Assembly (NCBI GenBank): GCA_003427395.1 | Contig: BFEA01000559.1 | Coordinates: 759,917-789,321, forward strand | Source of the DNA: Chara braunii | Taxonomy: Eukaryota; Streptophyta; Charophyceae; Charales; Characeae | Length of the DNA stretch: 29,405 bases | Direction: 5' to 3' | Part shown: in pieces, positions 28,671 through 29,405 of the stretch | Layout of the letters: each line of letters opens with the position of its first letter | Position numbering within the stretch: the stretch's first letter is position 1 | Notes under the pieces: generated by a model | The model's input: only the letters and a program-made list of their open reading frames with translations | Told to the model about the DNA's origin: nothing | Databases searched by the model: none | Made by a program: the position numbers and the translations under genes

Positions 28671-29150
28671 GCTATTTCACTCAAAGATTTAGTAGGTTGG
28701 GTAGCCTTTGCAATATTTTTGTCCATTTTTGTTTTTTATGCACCTAACGTATTGGGACATCCTGACAATTATATACCTGCAAATCCTATGTCAACTCCAG
28801 CTCACATAGTGCCAGAATGATATTTTTTACCTATTTATGCAATTCTTCGTAGTATACCGAATAAATTAGGAGGTGTTGCTGCAATAGGTCTTGTCTTTGT
28901 TTCACTATTTGCTTTACCTTTTATTAANACTTCATATGTACGAAGTTCAACTTTTAGACCCATTCATCAAAAACTTTTTTGGTTACTTGTGGCAGATTGT
29001 TTACTTTTAGGCTGGATTGGATGTCAACCTGTGGAAGCACCCTATGTAACTATTGGACAAATTGCATCAGTTTTTTTTTTCTTATACTTTGCAATTACGC
29101 CCTTTCTTGGTAAACTAGAAGCAAAACTTATCAAAAATCATTGTGCATAA
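28671..29150 (+). pseudogene. cob: Cytochrome b, last exon (C-terminal 159 codons)
   Basis: Encodes the C-terminal transmembrane part of apocytochrome b, the di-haem core subunit of respiratory complex III in the mitochondrial inner membrane. The first residues (SLKDLVGW) and the strongly conserved [58 protein letters not shown] and ITPFLGKL are unmistakable. The quinol-site PEWY box, however, reads P-E-stop-Y: TGA at 28818-28820 replaces the expected TGG. The other three Trp codons in the exon are TGG. An N at 28928 leaves one codon as Lys or Asn. Otherwise the frame is intact to TAA 29148-29150. Either it is a lightly mutated nuclear copy, or UGA is read as Trp, or the base is wrong. C-to-U editing could not fix it. 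Confidence 0.95.
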
Positions 29151-29193
29151 CTTTCATTTTGAATTGAATGTCATGCATGATATGTACCAATTA

Positions 29194-29211
29194 CCCACCC
29201 GTTCGGGTGGG
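29194..29211 (+). terminator. Intergenic hairpin after cob
   Basis: A perfect 7-bp stem CCCACCC, loop GTTC, GGGTGGG, 43 bp past the cob stop and 96 bp before nad1. GC-rich hairpins of this type often mark mRNA 3' ends or processing sites in algal and plant mitochondria. That role is an inference. Confidence 0.6.
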
Positions 29212-29307
29212 GTTTCAATCTTTCTTGTTTTATAGTACGTGTGATAAATTGAGAAGCGGCTTGTTTCATTTCATGCGTTGACAACATCTAAAAAAACAAC
29301 AAACAAA

Positions 29308-29405
29308 ATGAAATTGTATATAATTGGCATTTTAGCCAAAATACTTGGAATAATAATACCACTTTTACTAGGAGTTGCTTTTTTAGTACTAGCTGAACGT
29401 AAAGT
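29308..29405 (+). CDS. nad1: NADH dehydrogenase subunit 1, N-terminal fragment
   Basis: The first 32 complete codons from ATG 29308, cut by the window end. ND1 is the membrane subunit of complex I beside the quinone-binding site. The start reads [18 protein letters not shown], then [14 protein letters not shown], matching the conserved first transmembrane helix and the invariant LAERK motif of mitochondrial ND1. The ATG is preceded by an A-rich leader. The same strand and short distance from cob suggest co-transcription in the mitochondrial source. No mutation is visible in the part present. Confidence 0.95.
   Translation, partial: MKLYIIGILAKILGIIIPLLLGVAFLVLAERK

Overview
The window looks like nuclear DNA of a streptophyte, most plausibly a charophyte alga such as Chara. 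This is an inference. It rests on a plant-type AAACCCT run, a Ty3/gypsy retroelement, many microsatellites, an 18S rDNA scrap and a plant/algal-type mitochondrial segment at the right end. I found no intact nuclear host gene. Scattered N bases show that the assembly is ambiguous in places.

Layout: 1-2.7 kb is simple-sequence DNA with no gene but contains a 52-bp piece of the extreme 5' end of 18S rDNA (1747-1798). 2.7-4.6 kb is (ATT)n tracts and a diverged duplication of about 0.95 kb that carries an 18-bp minisatellite. 4.8-6.4 kb holds a small repeat whose hairpin covaries with a second copy at 22.05 kb, then a 162-bp higher-order repeat made of three hairpin monomers. A repeat at 7.0-7.3 kb recurs at 25.7-26.05 kb.

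7.4-11.0 kb is a decayed Ty3/gypsy pol. In order it shows a protease-like remnant, reverse transcriptase with its YxDD box lost, RNase H, an unexpected PHD-like zinc finger, and integrase (H2C2, DDE core, GPY/F-like end). Three further open frames of unknown function follow (10.98-12.9 kb), the first two joined by ATGA stop-start overlaps. A 273-bp-offset tandem duplication and a C25 tract close this block.

13.5-28 kb is repeat territory without a recognisable gene. It contains two MITE-like inverted-repeat elements (15.08 and 23.31 kb), two short unrecognised CxxC reading frames, a diverged repeat family in two blocks (17.1-17.9 and 26.1-27.8 kb), an array of about eight hairpins with a shared core but changing stems (22.37-23.07 kb), and a 122-bp tandem repeat with alternating A/B monomers (23.7-24.3 kb).

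From about 27.8 kb to the end the sequence is mitochondrial in character: a group II intron 3' portion with a canonical 34-nt domain V, the last exon of cob (one in-frame TGA where Trp is expected), a 7-bp intergenic hairpin and the first 33 codons of nad1. It is either a nuclear mitochondrial insertion or a chimeric join. The coding parts do not form a working pathway. The strongest leads are the PHD-like finger inside the retroelement pol, the hairpin-based repeats that keep pairing while sequence changes, and the mitochondrial junction.
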